Positions 16,507 through 25,759 of a stretch of DNA of 64,000 nucleotides are shown piece after piece. A model generated the notes under the pieces. It made no database searches, was not told where the DNA came from, and saw only the letters and a program-made list of their open reading frames with translations. Made by a program: the position numbers and the translations under genes. Positions within the stretch are counted from its first letter, which is position 1. Every line of letters begins with the position of its first letter. The stretch comes from Phyllobacterium brassicacearum. GTDB lineage: Bacteria; Pseudomonadota; Alphaproteobacteria; Rhizobiales; Rhizobiaceae. The DNA is taken from positions 62,001 through 126,000 of the forward strand of contig NZ_PGGO01000011.1 of assembly GCF_003010955.1 (NCBI RefSeq). The letters run 5' to 3'.

Positions 16507-17106
16507 TTACTGGTTTGTCGTACCTTCCGGAGGAATGTCTTCCTTGGGTTCCGGCGCTGCGGTGCCGTCTGGGGCAGTATCAGGTGCCGTCGTTGTACCG
16601 GGCTTCAGTCGGTTGAGAATGGTCGATTCCGGATCTTCCGGCAACAGACCGATCAGTTTTGCCCCCAGTGAATCGATCATCGGCTTGGATTTCGCCTGGG
16701 CGATCCAGGCCGGCTGGTTGTCAGTCACCAGCCAGTTGAAGAACAACATGGCAACGACAACCAGGAGCACGCCGCGTGCTGCACCAAAGAGGAAGCCGAG
16801 CGTCCGGTCCAGCGCGCCAATGCGGCTATCGATGATGAAATCTGCAATCTTCATGGTGATGATGGACACGACAATCAGCGTGACCACAAAGACGAGGCCG
16901 GCGGCAGCGATCTGCGCGATGGTGTCGTTGCTGATATATGGCGTGAGAAAGGGCACGACGGGCTTGTAAAAGAGGTAAGCAGCCGCAGCGGCAGCTGCCC
17001 AGGAGACAACCGATAGCACCTCCCGGGAAAAGCCGCGCACCATGGCAAGGACCGCCGAAACGAGGGTGATGCCCAATAGAATTCCGTCAAGCAACGTAAT
17101 CGGCAT
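16507..17106 (-). CDS. cvpA: CvpA family membrane protein
   Basis: A 199-residue protein with four hydrophobic N-terminal helices typical of CvpA and a Pro/Thr/Glu-rich tail (from about residue 165) that is probably cytoplasmic or periplasmic and disordered. CvpA was first linked to colicin V production and later to envelope stress tolerance; its molecular role is unsettled. Its place directly before purF is conserved in many proteobacteria. It follows radA on the same strand by 59 bases. Confidence 0.88.
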   Translation of the reverse strand: MPITLLDGILLGITLVSAVLAMVRGFSREVLSVVSWAAAAAAAYLFYKPVVPFLTPYISNDTIAQIAAAGLVFVVTLIVVSIITMKIADFIIDSRIGALDRTLGFLFGAARGVLLVVVAMLFFNWLVTDNQPAWIAQAKSKPMIDSLGAKLIGLLPEDPESTILNRLKPGTTTAPDTAPDGTAAPEPKEDIPPEGTTNQ

Positions 17107-17165
17107 TATTTACAGTCCCCAATTCAAACCTGATCAGCCAAAGCCTCGTTAGATCGGCTTGGTGG

Positions 17166-18566
17166 TCAGTCTTCGCGTTGTCTTTTACCGGGTCCCGACG
17201 CTGCAATCCGGGCCACAAGGTCCGGCAGCGACGCCGTCTCGGTCAGACGAGCATTGCCGTTCTTTGAGACATCGTTGCTTCCCTTGGGAAGAACAGCCTG
17301 TTTGAACCCAAGCTTATCTGCTTCCTTCAGCCTCTGCACTGCGTGCGCCACCGGGCGAACCGCGCCAGATAAACTGACTTCGCCGAAATAGACGCAATCT
17401 GCGGGAAGGGCAATACCGGCAATAGAGGAAACCAGTGCAGATGCAACGGCAAGGTCGGCTGCAGGCTCGGCAATGCGGTATCCACCCGCCACATTCAGGT
17501 AAACATCATGCTGACCGAAGCGAACGCCGCAATGCGCTTCGAGCACCGCGAGAATCATCGACAGCCGGTTGCCATCCCATCCGACAACGGCGCGGCGGGG
17601 AGTGCCGAGCGTAGAGGGTGCGACGAGGGCCTGGATCTCGACGAGAATCGGCCGCGTGCCTTCCATGCCGGCAAAAACCGCGGCTCCAGGCGACTTTTCA
17701 TTGCGTTCGCCGAGAAAAAGCTCGGAAGGATTGGCGACTTCCCGCAATCCCCGGTCCGACATTTCGAACACACCGATTTCGTCGGTCGGCCCGAAGCGGT
17801 TCTTGACGGTGCGAAGAATCCGGTAGTGGTGACCGCCTTCACCCTCGAAGTAGAGCACCGCATCGACCATATGCTCGACGACGCGTGGCCCGGCGATCTG
17901 GCCTTCCTTGGTCACATGGCCGACGAGAACCACCGCCGCGCCGGTCTGCTTGGCATAACGAATCATGGCCTGGGCTCCGGCCCGCACCTGGGTCACCGTG
18001 CCCGGTGCCGAATCGGCGGCGTCGGTCCAAAGCGTCTGGATCGAATCAATGATGATCAGGTCCGGCCGCTTTGCATCGGAGATCGTTGCCAGAATGTCCT
18101 CGACATTGGTTTCCGCGGCGAGCAGCACATCCGTATCGGCAGCATGCAATCTCTGGGCGCGCAATCTGATCTGTGCCACCGCTTCCTCACCGGAAACGTA
18201 GACGACGCGATTGCCTTTGCGCGCCAATGCGGCGGCCGCCTGGGTGAGCAGGGTGGATTTGCCGATGCCCGGATCGCCGCCGACGAGGATGGCCGAACCG
18301 CGAACAAAACCACCGCCGGTGACGCGATCAAGCTCGTTGATTCCGGATTGGATGCGCGGTGCATCCTCGATCTCGCCGGAGAGGGTGGTCAAAGCGACCG
18401 CGCGGCCCTTGCGGCTCGACAGTTTGCCTGGCCCGCTGCCGATGCCGCCGGATGTGCCTTCCTCGACGAGCGTGTTCCACTCGCCGCACTCGTCGCACTT
18501 TCCCGCCCAGCGCGCATGAACAGCGCCGCAATTCTGGCAAATGAATTGAATTCTCGTTTTTGCCAT
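17166..18566 (-). CDS. radA: DNA repair protein RadA (Sms)
   Basis: A 466-residue RecA-related, DnaB-like helicase that promotes branch migration in recombination. The N-terminal zinc finger has Cys10-x2-Cys13 and Cys24-x2-Cys27; Walker A is GGDPGIGKSTLL, Walker B LIIIDSIQ, and the RadA-specific KNRFG motif is present (VKNRFGPTDEIG). A Lon-protease-like C-terminal domain follows. The start overlaps the alr stop by one base (TGATG), which suggests translational coupling. Confidence 0.95.
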   Translation of the reverse strand: MAKTRIQFICQNCGAVHARWAGKCDECGEWNTLVEEGTSGGIGSGPGKLSSRKGRAVALTTLSGEIEDAPRIQSGINELDRVTGGGFVRGSAILVGGDPGIGKSTLLTQAAAALARKGNRVVYVSGEEAVAQIRLRAQRLHAADTDVLLAAETNVEDILATISDAKRPDLIIIDSIQTLWTDAADSAPGTVTQVRAGAQAMIRYAKQTGAAVVLVGHVTKEGQIAGPRVVEHMVDAVLYFEGEGGHHYRILRTVKNRFGPTDEIGVFEMSDRGLREVANPSELFLGERNEKSPGAAVFAGMEGTRPILVEIQALVAPSTLGTPRRAVVGWDGNRLSMILAVLEAHCGVRFGQHDVYLNVAGGYRIAEPAADLAVASALVSSIAGIALPADCVYFGEVSLSGAVRPVAHAVQRLKEADKLGFKQAVLPKGSNDVSKNGNARLTETASLPDLVARIAASGPGKRQRED

Positions 18567-19732
18567 CAGTCGCTCTGTCCGGAATGGAGATAGCGGCGGT
18601 GGTAACGATTTCCGAGGCTTGTCAGCAATTCATAACCTATGGTGCCGGCCGAACGGGCGGCATCGTCAAGCGCAATGTTCGGGCCGAACAGCTCAATATA
18701 GTCGCCCGGCTTTACGGCATCCTCGGCGAGATTGGTAATATCGAACGAGGTGAGGTCCATGGTAATCCGGCCGATGATCGGTACTTTCTTGCCGGCCACG
18801 AAACCCTCACCGCCGCCAGGCACCGCATTGCGCAAGGGTACCCCGCTGCCTGAAGCAGATCGAAGGTAACCGTCCGCATAGCCCACTGAACAAATGGCGA
18901 TGCGCGTATCGCGTTGCAGAGTCGTCGTCGCGCCATAGCCAACCGTTTCACCCTTCACACCAGTTTGGATTTGGACGATACGTGCCTCCAGAGTCACCAC
19001 CGGACGCATAGGATTGGGCGTGTCCGAAAGCGGCTCTCCGCCATATATCGCAACACCTGGGCGGTTGAGATCGAATTCTCTACTTGCCGGATGAAAGATG
19101 CCAGGAGAATTGGCGATGCTTGATTCAATTCCTGCAAAGGCGGCGCGAAGCTCTTGAAAAGATTCGAATTGCTTCTGGTTCAATGCATGAGCCCGATCAT
19201 CGGCCGTTGCCAGGTGCGTGATCAAAAGGATCGGCTTTTCGGCCCGTCCATCCGCGGCAAACGCCAGCCCTTCATCGACGTTGAGGCCCAGCCGGTTCAT
19301 GCCCGTGTCGACATTCAGCGCAAAAGGCAGCTTGTCTTTGCGGCCCTTATTCAGCTTTTTCCACAGGCTGAGTTCATGCAGAGAGCCTAAAACCGGGATC
19401 AGATTGGACTGTTCATAAACCGGAAAAGCCTCAGCGAAGAAACCATTGAGGACGAACACCCGGGCATCGGGCGCGACAGCTTTCACGCGCAAACCTTCCT
19501 CGGGCAGCGCCGCGAAGAACGTGCGGCATCCCGCCTGCCACAGCACTGGTACGACGTGCACGATACCCAGGCCATAGGCGTCAGCCTTCACCACGGCTCC
19601 CGTATCCGCCGGCGACTTTTCTGCGAGAAGCCGCCAGTTCGCGACAAGAGCGTCGAGGTCGATTGTGAGCCGCCCGCCCGCGAGCCTGGGATCGGCGCCG
19701 GTGGTCGTGATGTTAGAGCGGGTTGCAGTCAT
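18566..19732 (-). CDS. alr: Alanine racemase
   Basis: PLP enzyme that interconverts L- and D-alanine for peptidoglycan. Lys49 in VVKADAYGLG binds PLP; the second catalytic base is the Tyr in VGYADGY of the C-terminal beta domain. Length is 388 residues, with a short variable N-terminus. It lies between dnaB (118 bases upstream) and radA (one-base overlap) on the minus strand. No obvious Shine-Dalgarno precedes the ATG at 19732, so the start is less certain than the identity. Confidence 0.93.
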   Translation of the reverse strand: MTATRSNITTTGADPRLAGGRLTIDLDALVANWRLLAEKSPADTGAVVKADAYGLGIVHVVPVLWQAGCRTFFAALPEEGLRVKAVAPDARVFVLNGFFAEAFPVYEQSNLIPVLGSLHELSLWKKLNKGRKDKLPFALNVDTGMNRLGLNVDEGLAFAADGRAEKPILLITHLATADDRAHALNQKQFESFQELRAAFAGIESSIANSPGIFHPASREFDLNRPGVAIYGGEPLSDTPNPMRPVVTLEARIVQIQTGVKGETVGYGATTTLQRDTRIAICSVGYADGYLRSASGSGVPLRNAVPGGGEGFVAGKKVPIIGRITMDLTSFDITNLAEDAVKPGDYIELFGPNIALDDAARSAGTIGYELLTSLGNRYHRRYLHSGQSD

Positions 19733-19850
19733 GTTGGATCAGTTCTGTTTCTCGGATGGCGAGACAATCCACGCGGAGGTGGCGAGGCCGATGTGTGTGC
19801 ATCGGGCGAAGCTACCTGACAAAGTGGGTGTCCGCCAGCACGAAACCCGA

Positions 19851-21344
19851 TCACTCGAAGCGTTCTGGCAGATGCGAGTCTTCGGCAAGGTCGGTAAAGC
19901 GCGTGTATTCCGCCTGGAACGCTAGCCGCACAGTGCCCGTCGGACCATGACGCTGCTTGGCCACGATGACTTCGGCCTTGCCCATGGCTTCGTTGAGATC
20001 GGCCTGCCACTTGAAATGCTCCTCAGTGCCCGCCTTTGGCTCCTTGTTTTTGATGTAATACTCATCGCGGTAAACGAAAAGCACAACGTCAGCGTCCTGT
20101 TCGATCGAACCCGATTCGCGCAAGTCGGACAGCTGCGGGTGCTTGTCTTCGCGGCTTTCCACCTGACGGGAGAGCTGGGAAAGGGCGATGATCGGCGTAT
20201 TCAGTTCCTTGCCGAGCGCCTTCAAGCCCGTGGTGATTTCCGTGATTTCCTGCACGCGGTTCTCCGACGCGCGCTTCGACGAGCCCTGCATCAGCTGAAT
20301 ATAGTCGATGACGAGGACATCGAGTCCCCGTTGGCGCTTGAGCCGCCGCGCACGCGCTGCGAGCTGTGCAATCGAGATACCACCGGTCTGGTCGATATAG
20401 AGCGGTACCTTCTGCATGTGCTGCGAACAGGCGACCAGCTTCTCGAAATCGGCCTCGCTGATCTCGCCACGTCGGATTTTCGAGGAACTGATTTCCGATT
20501 GCTCCGAGATGATACGGGTTGCCAGCTGCTCGGACGACATTTCGAGCGAGAAGAACCCGACAACGCCGCCATTCTTCGCCTTGAAGGTCCCATCCGCCAG
20601 TTGCTCCGGCTCGTAGGCGGCGGCAATGTTGAACGCGATGTTCGTGGCGAGCGACGTCTTGCCCATGCCCGGACGTCCTGCCAGCACGATCAAGTCGGAT
20701 GGCTGCAGGCCGCCCATTCGGGCGTCGAGCGCCCGAATGCCAGTAGAAATGCCGGAAAGGTGACCGTCGCGCATGAAGGCCGCGTTGGCCATGTCGACAG
20801 CGGTCTTGACCGCATCGGTAAATGTCTGGAATCCGCCATCGTAGCGTCCGGTCTCGGCAAGTTCGAACAACCGCCGCTCGGCATCTTCGATCTGGCCCTG
20901 AGGCGCCACATCGACCGGCGCGTCATAGGCGATATTGACCATATCTTCGCCGATCGTGATCAGCGCGCGGCGTGTGGCAAGATCGTAAATTGCCCGGCCA
21001 TAGTCTTCCGCGTTGATGACGGTCACGGCTTCTGCAGCAAGACGGGCGAGATATTGCATCACCGTCATCTCGCCGACCTTTTCCTCGGCCGGCAGGAATG
21101 TCTTCAGCGTGACGGGATTGGCCATCTTGCCCATGCGGATCATGTCAGATGAGACGTCAAAAATCTTCCGGTGCAGCGGCTCGTAGAAGTGGGTCGACTT
21201 CAGGAAATCAGATACGCGGTAGAAGGCATCGTTGTTGACGAGGATTGCGCCAAGAAGCGCTTGTTCGGCCTCGATATTATTCGGGGCCTCGCGGTAGAAT
21301 GCGTCCCGCGCCTCATTGATCTTGCGTACCGTTGCTTCTGCCAT
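19851..21344 (-). CDS. dnaB: Replicative DNA helicase
   Basis: Hexameric 5'-3' helicase of the replication fork, 497 residues. The N-terminal helical domain (EAEQALLGAILVNNDAFYRV) is followed by a linker and a RecA-like motor with Walker A GRPGMGKTS, Walker B VLVIDYIQLM and the H4 region SRQVESREDKHPQLSDLRESG. No intein is present, although dnaB is a common intein site. It precedes alr and radA, and the cfa gene lies upstream with its own terminator, so dnaB must have a promoter in 21345-21550. Confidence 0.96.
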   Translation of the reverse strand: MAEATVRKINEARDAFYREAPNNIEAEQALLGAILVNNDAFYRVSDFLKSTHFYEPLHRKIFDVSSDMIRMGKMANPVTLKTFLPAEEKVGEMTVMQYLARLAAEAVTVINAEDYGRAIYDLATRRALITIGEDMVNIAYDAPVDVAPQGQIEDAERRLFELAETGRYDGGFQTFTDAVKTAVDMANAAFMRDGHLSGISTGIRALDARMGGLQPSDLIVLAGRPGMGKTSLATNIAFNIAAAYEPEQLADGTFKAKNGGVVGFFSLEMSSEQLATRIISEQSEISSSKIRRGEISEADFEKLVACSQHMQKVPLYIDQTGGISIAQLAARARRLKRQRGLDVLVIDYIQLMQGSSKRASENRVQEITEITTGLKALGKELNTPIIALSQLSRQVESREDKHPQLSDLRESGSIEQDADVVLFVYRDEYYIKNKEPKAGTEEHFKWQADLNEAMGKAEVIVAKQRHGPTGTVRLAFQAEYTRFTDLAEDSHLPERFE

Positions 21345-21550
21345 CTCGTGTTTCCCCGTTCTCCTTCACTATGGTCATGGCGCAATTAACCGCGCAACGC
21401 GGGGTCGAAACATACATTTCAATCCACAACAACAAGAAGCTGACTGACGGTTTAAGGCTTGACTCAGAGACGCTGATTCGACGGCGATTCGCCACTCTCA
21501 ATGTACACCCTGCCTATTGCAGGTCGCAATTCCGCCGGCTGTGGAAAAGC

Positions 21551-21586
21551 AAACGAAAACTATCCGCCCCGGGAGAGCGGATAGTT
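21551..21586 (-). terminator. Rho-independent terminator after cfa
   Basis: A perfect 10-bp stem (AACTATCCGC / GCGGATAGTT) with a 9-base loop; on the minus strand it is followed by TTTTCGTTT. It lies 27 bases past the cfa stop. The rest of the 268-base gap to dnaB (21345-21612) shows no gene. Confidence 0.65.
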
Positions 21587-21612
21587 GAGGCTTGCAAGAG
21601 AAAGACGGGCGG

Positions 21613-22893
21613 CTAACGCCCGGCCGCTGTTTCCTTGGTCTCAACCTGGCTGTTGGCGGAGCTGCGTTCGCATTCGAGCCGCTTCAGCCGCTTTTCTTCC
21701 TTTTCGATGTAGTTCCGCGTCAAAGGGACGGCCTCCTGGCGGTGAGCGAGCTGGATCTGGAACACTACAAGATTCTGCCAGCGGAATGCTGCTTCCGACG
21801 CTGCAAGATAGAATTCCCACATCCGGCAGAAGCGTTCGTCATAGATCGCCTTGGCCATTTCGCGGTTGACCATGAAGCGTTCCCGCCAGATCCGCAGCGT
21901 GTCGGCATAATGCAGGCGAAGGATTTCCACATCCGTGACGATCAGACCGGCCTTCTCGATATGTGGAATGACCTCCGACAATGCCGGAATGTACCCGCCC
22001 GGGAAGATGTACTTCTGGATAAAGGCATTGGTATAGGACGGCCCGTCGGAGCGCCCGATCGTGTGCAGCAGAAATACACCATCTTTTTTCAAAAGCCGCG
22101 CCGTATGATGGAAATATTCGGGGAAATGGCCAATGCCGACATGTTCGAACATGCCGACAGATACGATCCGGTCAAAACTTTCCTCGATTGTGCGGTAATC
22201 GCGCAGATCAAACCGCGCCTGCGCTGTCAGACCTTCCTCGAAGGCACGCTCGTTGGCGATGCCGTGTTGCTCCTGAGATAGGGTCACGCCGGTGACATCG
22301 GCTTTAAGATGTTTGGCGAGATAAAGCCCGAGGCCACCCCAGCCACTGCCGATGTCGAGGGTCTTGTGACCCTTTTCAACCAGCAGCTTGGCCGCGATAT
22401 GGCGTTTTTTTGCCATTTGCGCCTCTTCGAGCGTTGCGTCCGGCCGTTCAAAATAGGCGCATGAATATTGCATGTCCGTATCAAGAAACAGTCGGTAGAG
22501 GTCTTCCGAAAGATCATAGTGCCGCTGAACGTTGCTGGACGCGCGCGTCAAGGTGTTCATCTGATGCAAGCGGCGGGTGGCGCGGCGGATCCCTTCAATC
22601 GCCAGCATCCAGGGTTCCCTGGCAACGGTTGCGCCGGTGTTTTCAAAGATGATCTTCAGAACGTCATAGATGTCGCCGTCAAGGACATCGAGTTCACCGT
22701 TCATATAGGCTTCGGCAAAATGCAGCGATGGATCGAAAGCGATTTTCCGCTCCGCAGCGGCACTGTTGATGCGAAAGTGGATGGGGTCACCGGTTCCATC
22801 GCCGAAGGTTCGCGATTTGCCGGAAGAGTCCGTTATGATCAGTGTACCAGTGTGTATCAGCCGTGAAAGTGTAGCCTTTAGAATGGCATTCAT
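21613..22893 (-). CDS. cfa: Cyclopropane-fatty-acyl-phospholipid synthase family protein
   Basis: SAM-dependent methyltransferase that adds a methylene group across double bonds of phospholipid acyl chains, usually in stationary phase or acid stress. The SAM motif is DIGSGWGGLGLYLA; the conserved GMFEHVG, IQKYIFPGG and YADTLRIWRERF stretches are present. About 426 residues from ATG 22893, chosen because GGAGA lies upstream; TTG 22899 is possible. The C-terminal tail (EKRLKRLECERSS) is charged. It sits between rplI and dnaB with terminators on both sides, so it is probably an independent unit. Confidence 0.9.
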   Translation of the reverse strand: MNAILKATLSRLIHTGTLIITDSSGKSRTFGDGTGDPIHFRINSAAAERKIAFDPSLHFAEAYMNGELDVLDGDIYDVLKIIFENTGATVAREPWMLAIEGIRRATRRLHQMNTLTRASSNVQRHYDLSEDLYRLFLDTDMQYSCAYFERPDATLEEAQMAKKRHIAAKLLVEKGHKTLDIGSGWGGLGLYLAKHLKADVTGVTLSQEQHGIANERAFEEGLTAQARFDLRDYRTIEESFDRIVSVGMFEHVGIGHFPEYFHHTARLLKKDGVFLLHTIGRSDGPSYTNAFIQKYIFPGGYIPALSEVIPHIEKAGLIVTDVEILRLHYADTLRIWRERFMVNREMAKAIYDERFCRMWEFYLAASEAAFRWQNLVVFQIQLAHRQEAVPLTRNYIEKEEKRLKRLECERSSANSQVETKETAAGR

Positions 22894-23004
22894 GAACAAT
22901 CTCCATCATTGACGATAGAGCTCGGCCATAGAAAGACTCGGGAGGAGTCTAGGTCGGGCATAGGGAGGACAAACAAATCTAATCGTTTTTTTGTTCCTGA
23001 AAAG

Positions 23005-23037
23005 CAAAAAAACACCCGGCATCGCTGCCGGGTGTTT
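23005..23037 (-). terminator. Rho-independent terminator of the rpsF-rpsR-rplI operon
   Basis: A perfect 12-bp stem (AAACACCCGGCA / TGCCGGGTGTTT) with a 4-base TCGC loop, followed on the minus strand by a run of seven T. It lies 47 bases past the rplI stop. Confidence 0.88.
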
Positions 23038-23083
23038 CAAAATATTGATGGGATCATTCTTTTGAATGATACATCCAAATAAA

Positions 23084-23653
23084 TCAGGCGTTTTCTTCGC
23101 CTTCTTCGTCCTCATCAAAGAACTCGTCCGAGAGCGGTGCTTCTTCAATGCCGTAGATCGCCTGGGCGGAGGTGAGGTCTTCACCCTTTACTTGGCGCTC
23201 TGCTTCATCGGCGGTGCGTGCAATGTTGATCGTTACCGTTGCTTCGACTTCAGGATGAAGCGCCAGAACGATATTGTGCAGGCCGATCGTCTTGATTGGC
23301 GTGTTCAATTCAACCTGGTTGCGGTTGAGCGAGAAGCCTTCAGCCGTGATCAGGTCCGCGATGTCGCGCGTCGAAACTGAACCGTAAAGCTGGCCGGTCT
23401 CGCCTGCGGAGCGAACGGCGACGAATGTCTTGCCGTCGAGCTTCTCAGCGATTGCCTGAGCTTCGGTCTTGCGCTCGAGATTACGGGCCTCGAGCTGGGC
23501 GCGTTGGCCTTCGAACTTCTTCTTGTTGGCTTCGTTGGCACGAAGAGCCTTGCCCTGCGGCAAGAGGAAGTTACGGGCAAAGCCGTCCTTTACCTTGACT
23601 GTTTCGCCCATCTGGCCGAGGCGGCTGATACGTTCGAGAAGAATGACTTCCAT
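23084..23653 (-). CDS. rplI: 50S ribosomal protein L9
   Basis: Binds 23S rRNA domain V at the base of the L1 stalk. The N-terminal L9 domain ([32 protein letters not shown]) is followed by the long connecting helix and the C-terminal rRNA-binding domain. At 189 residues it is longer than the E. coli protein (149) because of an acidic C-terminal extension ([12 protein letters not shown]) typical of Rhizobiales. Last gene of rpsF-rpsR-DUF2232-rplI, with a strong terminator after it. Confidence 0.96.
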   Translation of the reverse strand: MEVILLERISRLGQMGETVKVKDGFARNFLLPQGKALRANEANKKKFEGQRAQLEARNLERKTEAQAIAEKLDGKTFVAVRSAGETGQLYGSVSTRDIADLITAEGFSLNRNQVELNTPIKTIGLHNIVLALHPEVEATVTINIARTADEAERQVKGEDLTSAQAIYGIEEAPLSDEFFDEDEEGEENA

Positions 23654-23680
23654 TTGAGTTTTCCTTGTCTGTTCTGGTGT

Positions 23681-24652
23681 TCAATTGTCATTATTGGGTG
23701 GTGTTGAATTCGCAGCCTTCGAGACCGGGGCGTTGCGCGACGTGTCGAACAACCCGGCCAGAAGGAAGAGAAAGAGCGCGAAAGCAAAAAGCATGACCGC
23801 GAGGTATGCAAACCACAGGGCCACCGGGCGCCAGGGCGCGCCGCGTGTCCTTGCATGCAGCATGGCGAAACCCGCCATCATGAAGCCTGCGCCAAGCGCG
23901 CCGGCAATGGCGGTGGCCGCGTAGCCTATGCCGCCAGGTAGAAAGCAAGCCGCACAAGCGACTGCAAAAATGATGAGAGCCGGGCGCGGCATGCGCAACG
24001 CACGCGGCCAGTCGTCTTTCGGACGGCGCAATCGGCCGGAGGCTGCCGTCAGACGCAGCGCGAGATAAAGATTGGCGACGATAATCATCACCCAGACGGC
24101 CGGTTGCAGGGCTGGCAGGACGCGTACGACGAAGTCTGCCATGTTTTGGGCGACATCAGCGTTTGCAGCAAGTTCCGGGTTATTGGCGGCAAGTTGCTGG
24201 CCGAGCGATTTCGCGAGTTCGCCCGCGAGATCGTCGCCGAAGCCAACCAGCATGCCGATGACGATGAAGCTTGCGCCAACGATCAGTGCGAGCCGCAACA
24301 ATGTGTCTGCAAGCGGGTACCAGACGTAGACGTCCTTGGGACCTCCGATTTCTTCCGCAGGACGCGCAAGACCGGTGAAATAAGCCGCTGCGGCAGCGGG
24401 AACGGCCGTGATCAGCACTACGATGAGTGCGGCTGTCGGTGCAGCAAGAACGGAAACAGCCACGGCCATCGACAGGGCGGCAATAAAGCCTGCGGCAGTG
24501 CCCCATCCAAGCGCAGCCACAAAGATCGGCAGCGGCGAGAAGAGCAGGAGAGCCATGGCAAGGGTCGACTGCGTGATAACGCCAACTGAGAGCAGCGCGG
24601 CCGAAAGGCCCGCCAGCACTCCAACGCCAATATCTTTTGCAGTCGGTTTCAT
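23681..24652 (-). CDS. DUF2232 (YybS-like) membrane protein
   Basis: A 323-residue, very hydrophobic protein with about eight predicted membrane helices, rich in Ala, Gly and Leu. Its place between rpsR and rplI is where alphaproteobacteria carry a DUF2232/YybS-type protein, which is the basis of the family call. No catalytic motif is visible and no function is established. The steady link to ribosomal genes may reflect a role in membrane or translation homeostasis, but this is inference. Confidence 0.8.
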   Translation of the reverse strand: MKPTAKDIGVGVLAGLSAALLSVGVITQSTLAMALLLFSPLPIFVAALGWGTAAGFIAALSMAVAVSVLAAPTAALIVVLITAVPAAAAAYFTGLARPAEEIGGPKDVYVWYPLADTLLRLALIVGASFIVIGMLVGFGDDLAGELAKSLGQQLAANNPELAANADVAQNMADFVVRVLPALQPAVWVMIIVANLYLALRLTAASGRLRRPKDDWPRALRMPRPALIIFAVACAACFLPGGIGYAATAIAGALGAGFMMAGFAMLHARTRGAPWRPVALWFAYLAVMLFAFALFLFLLAGLFDTSRNAPVSKAANSTPPNNDN

Positions 24653-24815
24653 TTCACTCGCTGTCCTGCTTGCCGAAGCAGTTAGAGGTGGTTCTTAAAC
24701 CAATGCCTCAACTTGGGTTTCTTGTTTTAACGCAATTCCGGACGGAAAACCGGTTTCCACGTTTCCTGGAATTGCTTTGGTTCACCAGACCCGCGCCCAT
24801 CGCGGATGGAGAGAT

Positions 24816-24845
24816 GAAGGCGGCGGAGCTGGCTCTGCCGCCTTC
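24816..24845 (-). terminator. Strong hairpin just after rpsR
   Basis: A 14-bp stem: GAAGGCGGC pairs with GCCGCCTTC, and inside it GAGC with GCTC, with one G-T position and a 2-base loop. It begins 8 bases past the rpsR stop. There is no T-run, so it may attenuate, stabilise or mark an RNA-processing site, lowering expression of DUF2232 and rplI relative to S6/S18. Confidence 0.45.
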
Positions 24846-24852
24846 GGATATC

Positions 24853-25101
24853 TTACTTCACAACGTAAGGCAGCAGGCCGAGGAAGCGGGCACGCTTGAT
24901 CGCCTGGGCGAGTTCGCGCTGCTTCTTCTGGCTGACAGCCGTAATACGGGAAGGAACGATCTTGCCACGTTCGGAAATGTAGCGCGACAGGAGCTTGATG
25001 TCCTTGTAGTCGATCTTCGGCGCATTGGCACCCGAGAACGGGCAGGTCTTGCGGCGGCGATGGAACGGACGACGGGTCGGGATCTGATTGATATCAACCA
25101 T
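24853..25101 (-). CDS. rpsR: 30S ribosomal protein S18
   Basis: 82-residue S18 with the usual basic N-terminus ([15 protein letters not shown]) and C-terminal helix ([16 protein letters not shown]). Pairs with S6 on the 30S platform. Its start overlaps the rpsF stop by one base (TAATG), consistent with equal synthesis of the two partners. Confidence 0.97.
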   Translation of the reverse strand: MVDINQIPTRRPFHRRRKTCPFSGANAPKIDYKDIKLLSRYISERGKIVPSRITAVSQKKQRELAQAIKRARFLGLLPYVVK

Positions 25102-25529
25102 TATTCTGCTCCTTCACCGGCTTCGTTGTCACGCGGACGGCGTGGACGGCGCGGACGGTCGTCATCGCGGCCACCGAACTTGTTGTCATCGCGGTCGCGG
25201 CGATCGTCACGGCGTGCGAGCATGGCCGACTGGCCTTCCTCGTGCTCTTCAACGCGGATCGTCATGAAACGCAGGACGTCTTCGTTGATGCGCTGCTGGC
25301 GCTCAAGCTCGGCAACAGCTGCTGCAGGAGCAGTGATGTTGAGCAGGGAGTAATACGCTTTGCGGTTTTTGTTGATACGATAGGTGAGGGCACGAAGTCC
25401 CCAGCTTTCGATGCGCCCGACTGATCCGCCATTGCTTTCGATGATGCCCTTGTACTGTTCTACAAGCGCATCGACCTGCTGCTGCGAAATGTCCTGTCGG
25501 GCAAGGAACACATGTTCATAAAGAGCCAT
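25101..25529 (-). CDS. rpsF: 30S ribosomal protein S6
   Basis: 142-residue S6. The ferredoxin-like core begins [23 protein letters not shown] and contains the conserved [17 protein letters not shown] strand. The C-terminal 35 residues form a low-complexity tail of Asp and Arg ([18 protein letters not shown]), longer than in E. coli and typical of Rhizobiales. First gene of the S6-S18-DUF2232-L9 operon; see the promoter at 25731-25759 and the leader hairpins. Confidence 0.96.
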   Translation of the reverse strand: MALYEHVFLARQDISQQQVDALVEQYKGIIESNGGSVGRIESWGLRALTYRINKNRKAYYSLLNITAPAAAVAELERQQRINEDVLRFMTIRVEEHEEGQSAMLARRDDRRDRDDNKFGGRDDDRPRRPRRPRDNEAGEGAE

Positions 25530-25654
25530 TGTCTTTGCCTTTCTTCGTTAGTATTGCCCGGTGTCAACGGTAAACCTCTGCGAATCTCTCTGCCGGATAA
25601 CCGGGGAAGAAAGGACGCTGATGGAGACGATCGAGAGCGGAGACACGGGAGGCT

Positions 25655-25685
25655 GAAGCGTTACGCTTCGACGGATTTTCATCCG
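25655..25685 (-). promoter_or_regulatory. Paired hairpins in the rpsF leader
   Basis: On the minus-strand RNA, CGGAT-GAAA-ATCCG (25685-25672, a GNRA tetraloop) is followed two bases later by the 15-base inverted repeat GAAGCGT-A-ACGCTTC (25669-25655). Ribosomal-protein leaders often bind their own product, here S6:S18, but I could not confirm the known S6:S18 consensus. Confidence 0.4.
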
Positions 25686-25730
25686 GCCCTCCGTTCAGCC
25701 CCCAGCTGACGCCGAGCAATGAACGGGCGC

Positions 25731-25759
25731 TCTATACGGGCAAATGGCCAAATAAGCAA
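25731..25759 (-). promoter_or_regulatory. Sigma-70 promoter of the rpsF operon
   Basis: TTGCTT (25759-25754) and TATAGA (25736-25731) are 17 bases apart on the minus strand. Expected start of transcription is near 25724, about 195 bases before the rpsF ATG. Confidence 0.6.

Noticed and set aside
17508-18593. 361-codon plus-strand frame opposite radA
   Set aside because: Shadow of the high-GC radA coding sequence; composition is that of an antisense frame and no family features are visible.
19947-21152. 401-codon plus-strand frame opposite dnaB
   Set aside because: Antisense shadow of dnaB, rich in Arg/His/Asp as expected for such frames; no start signal.
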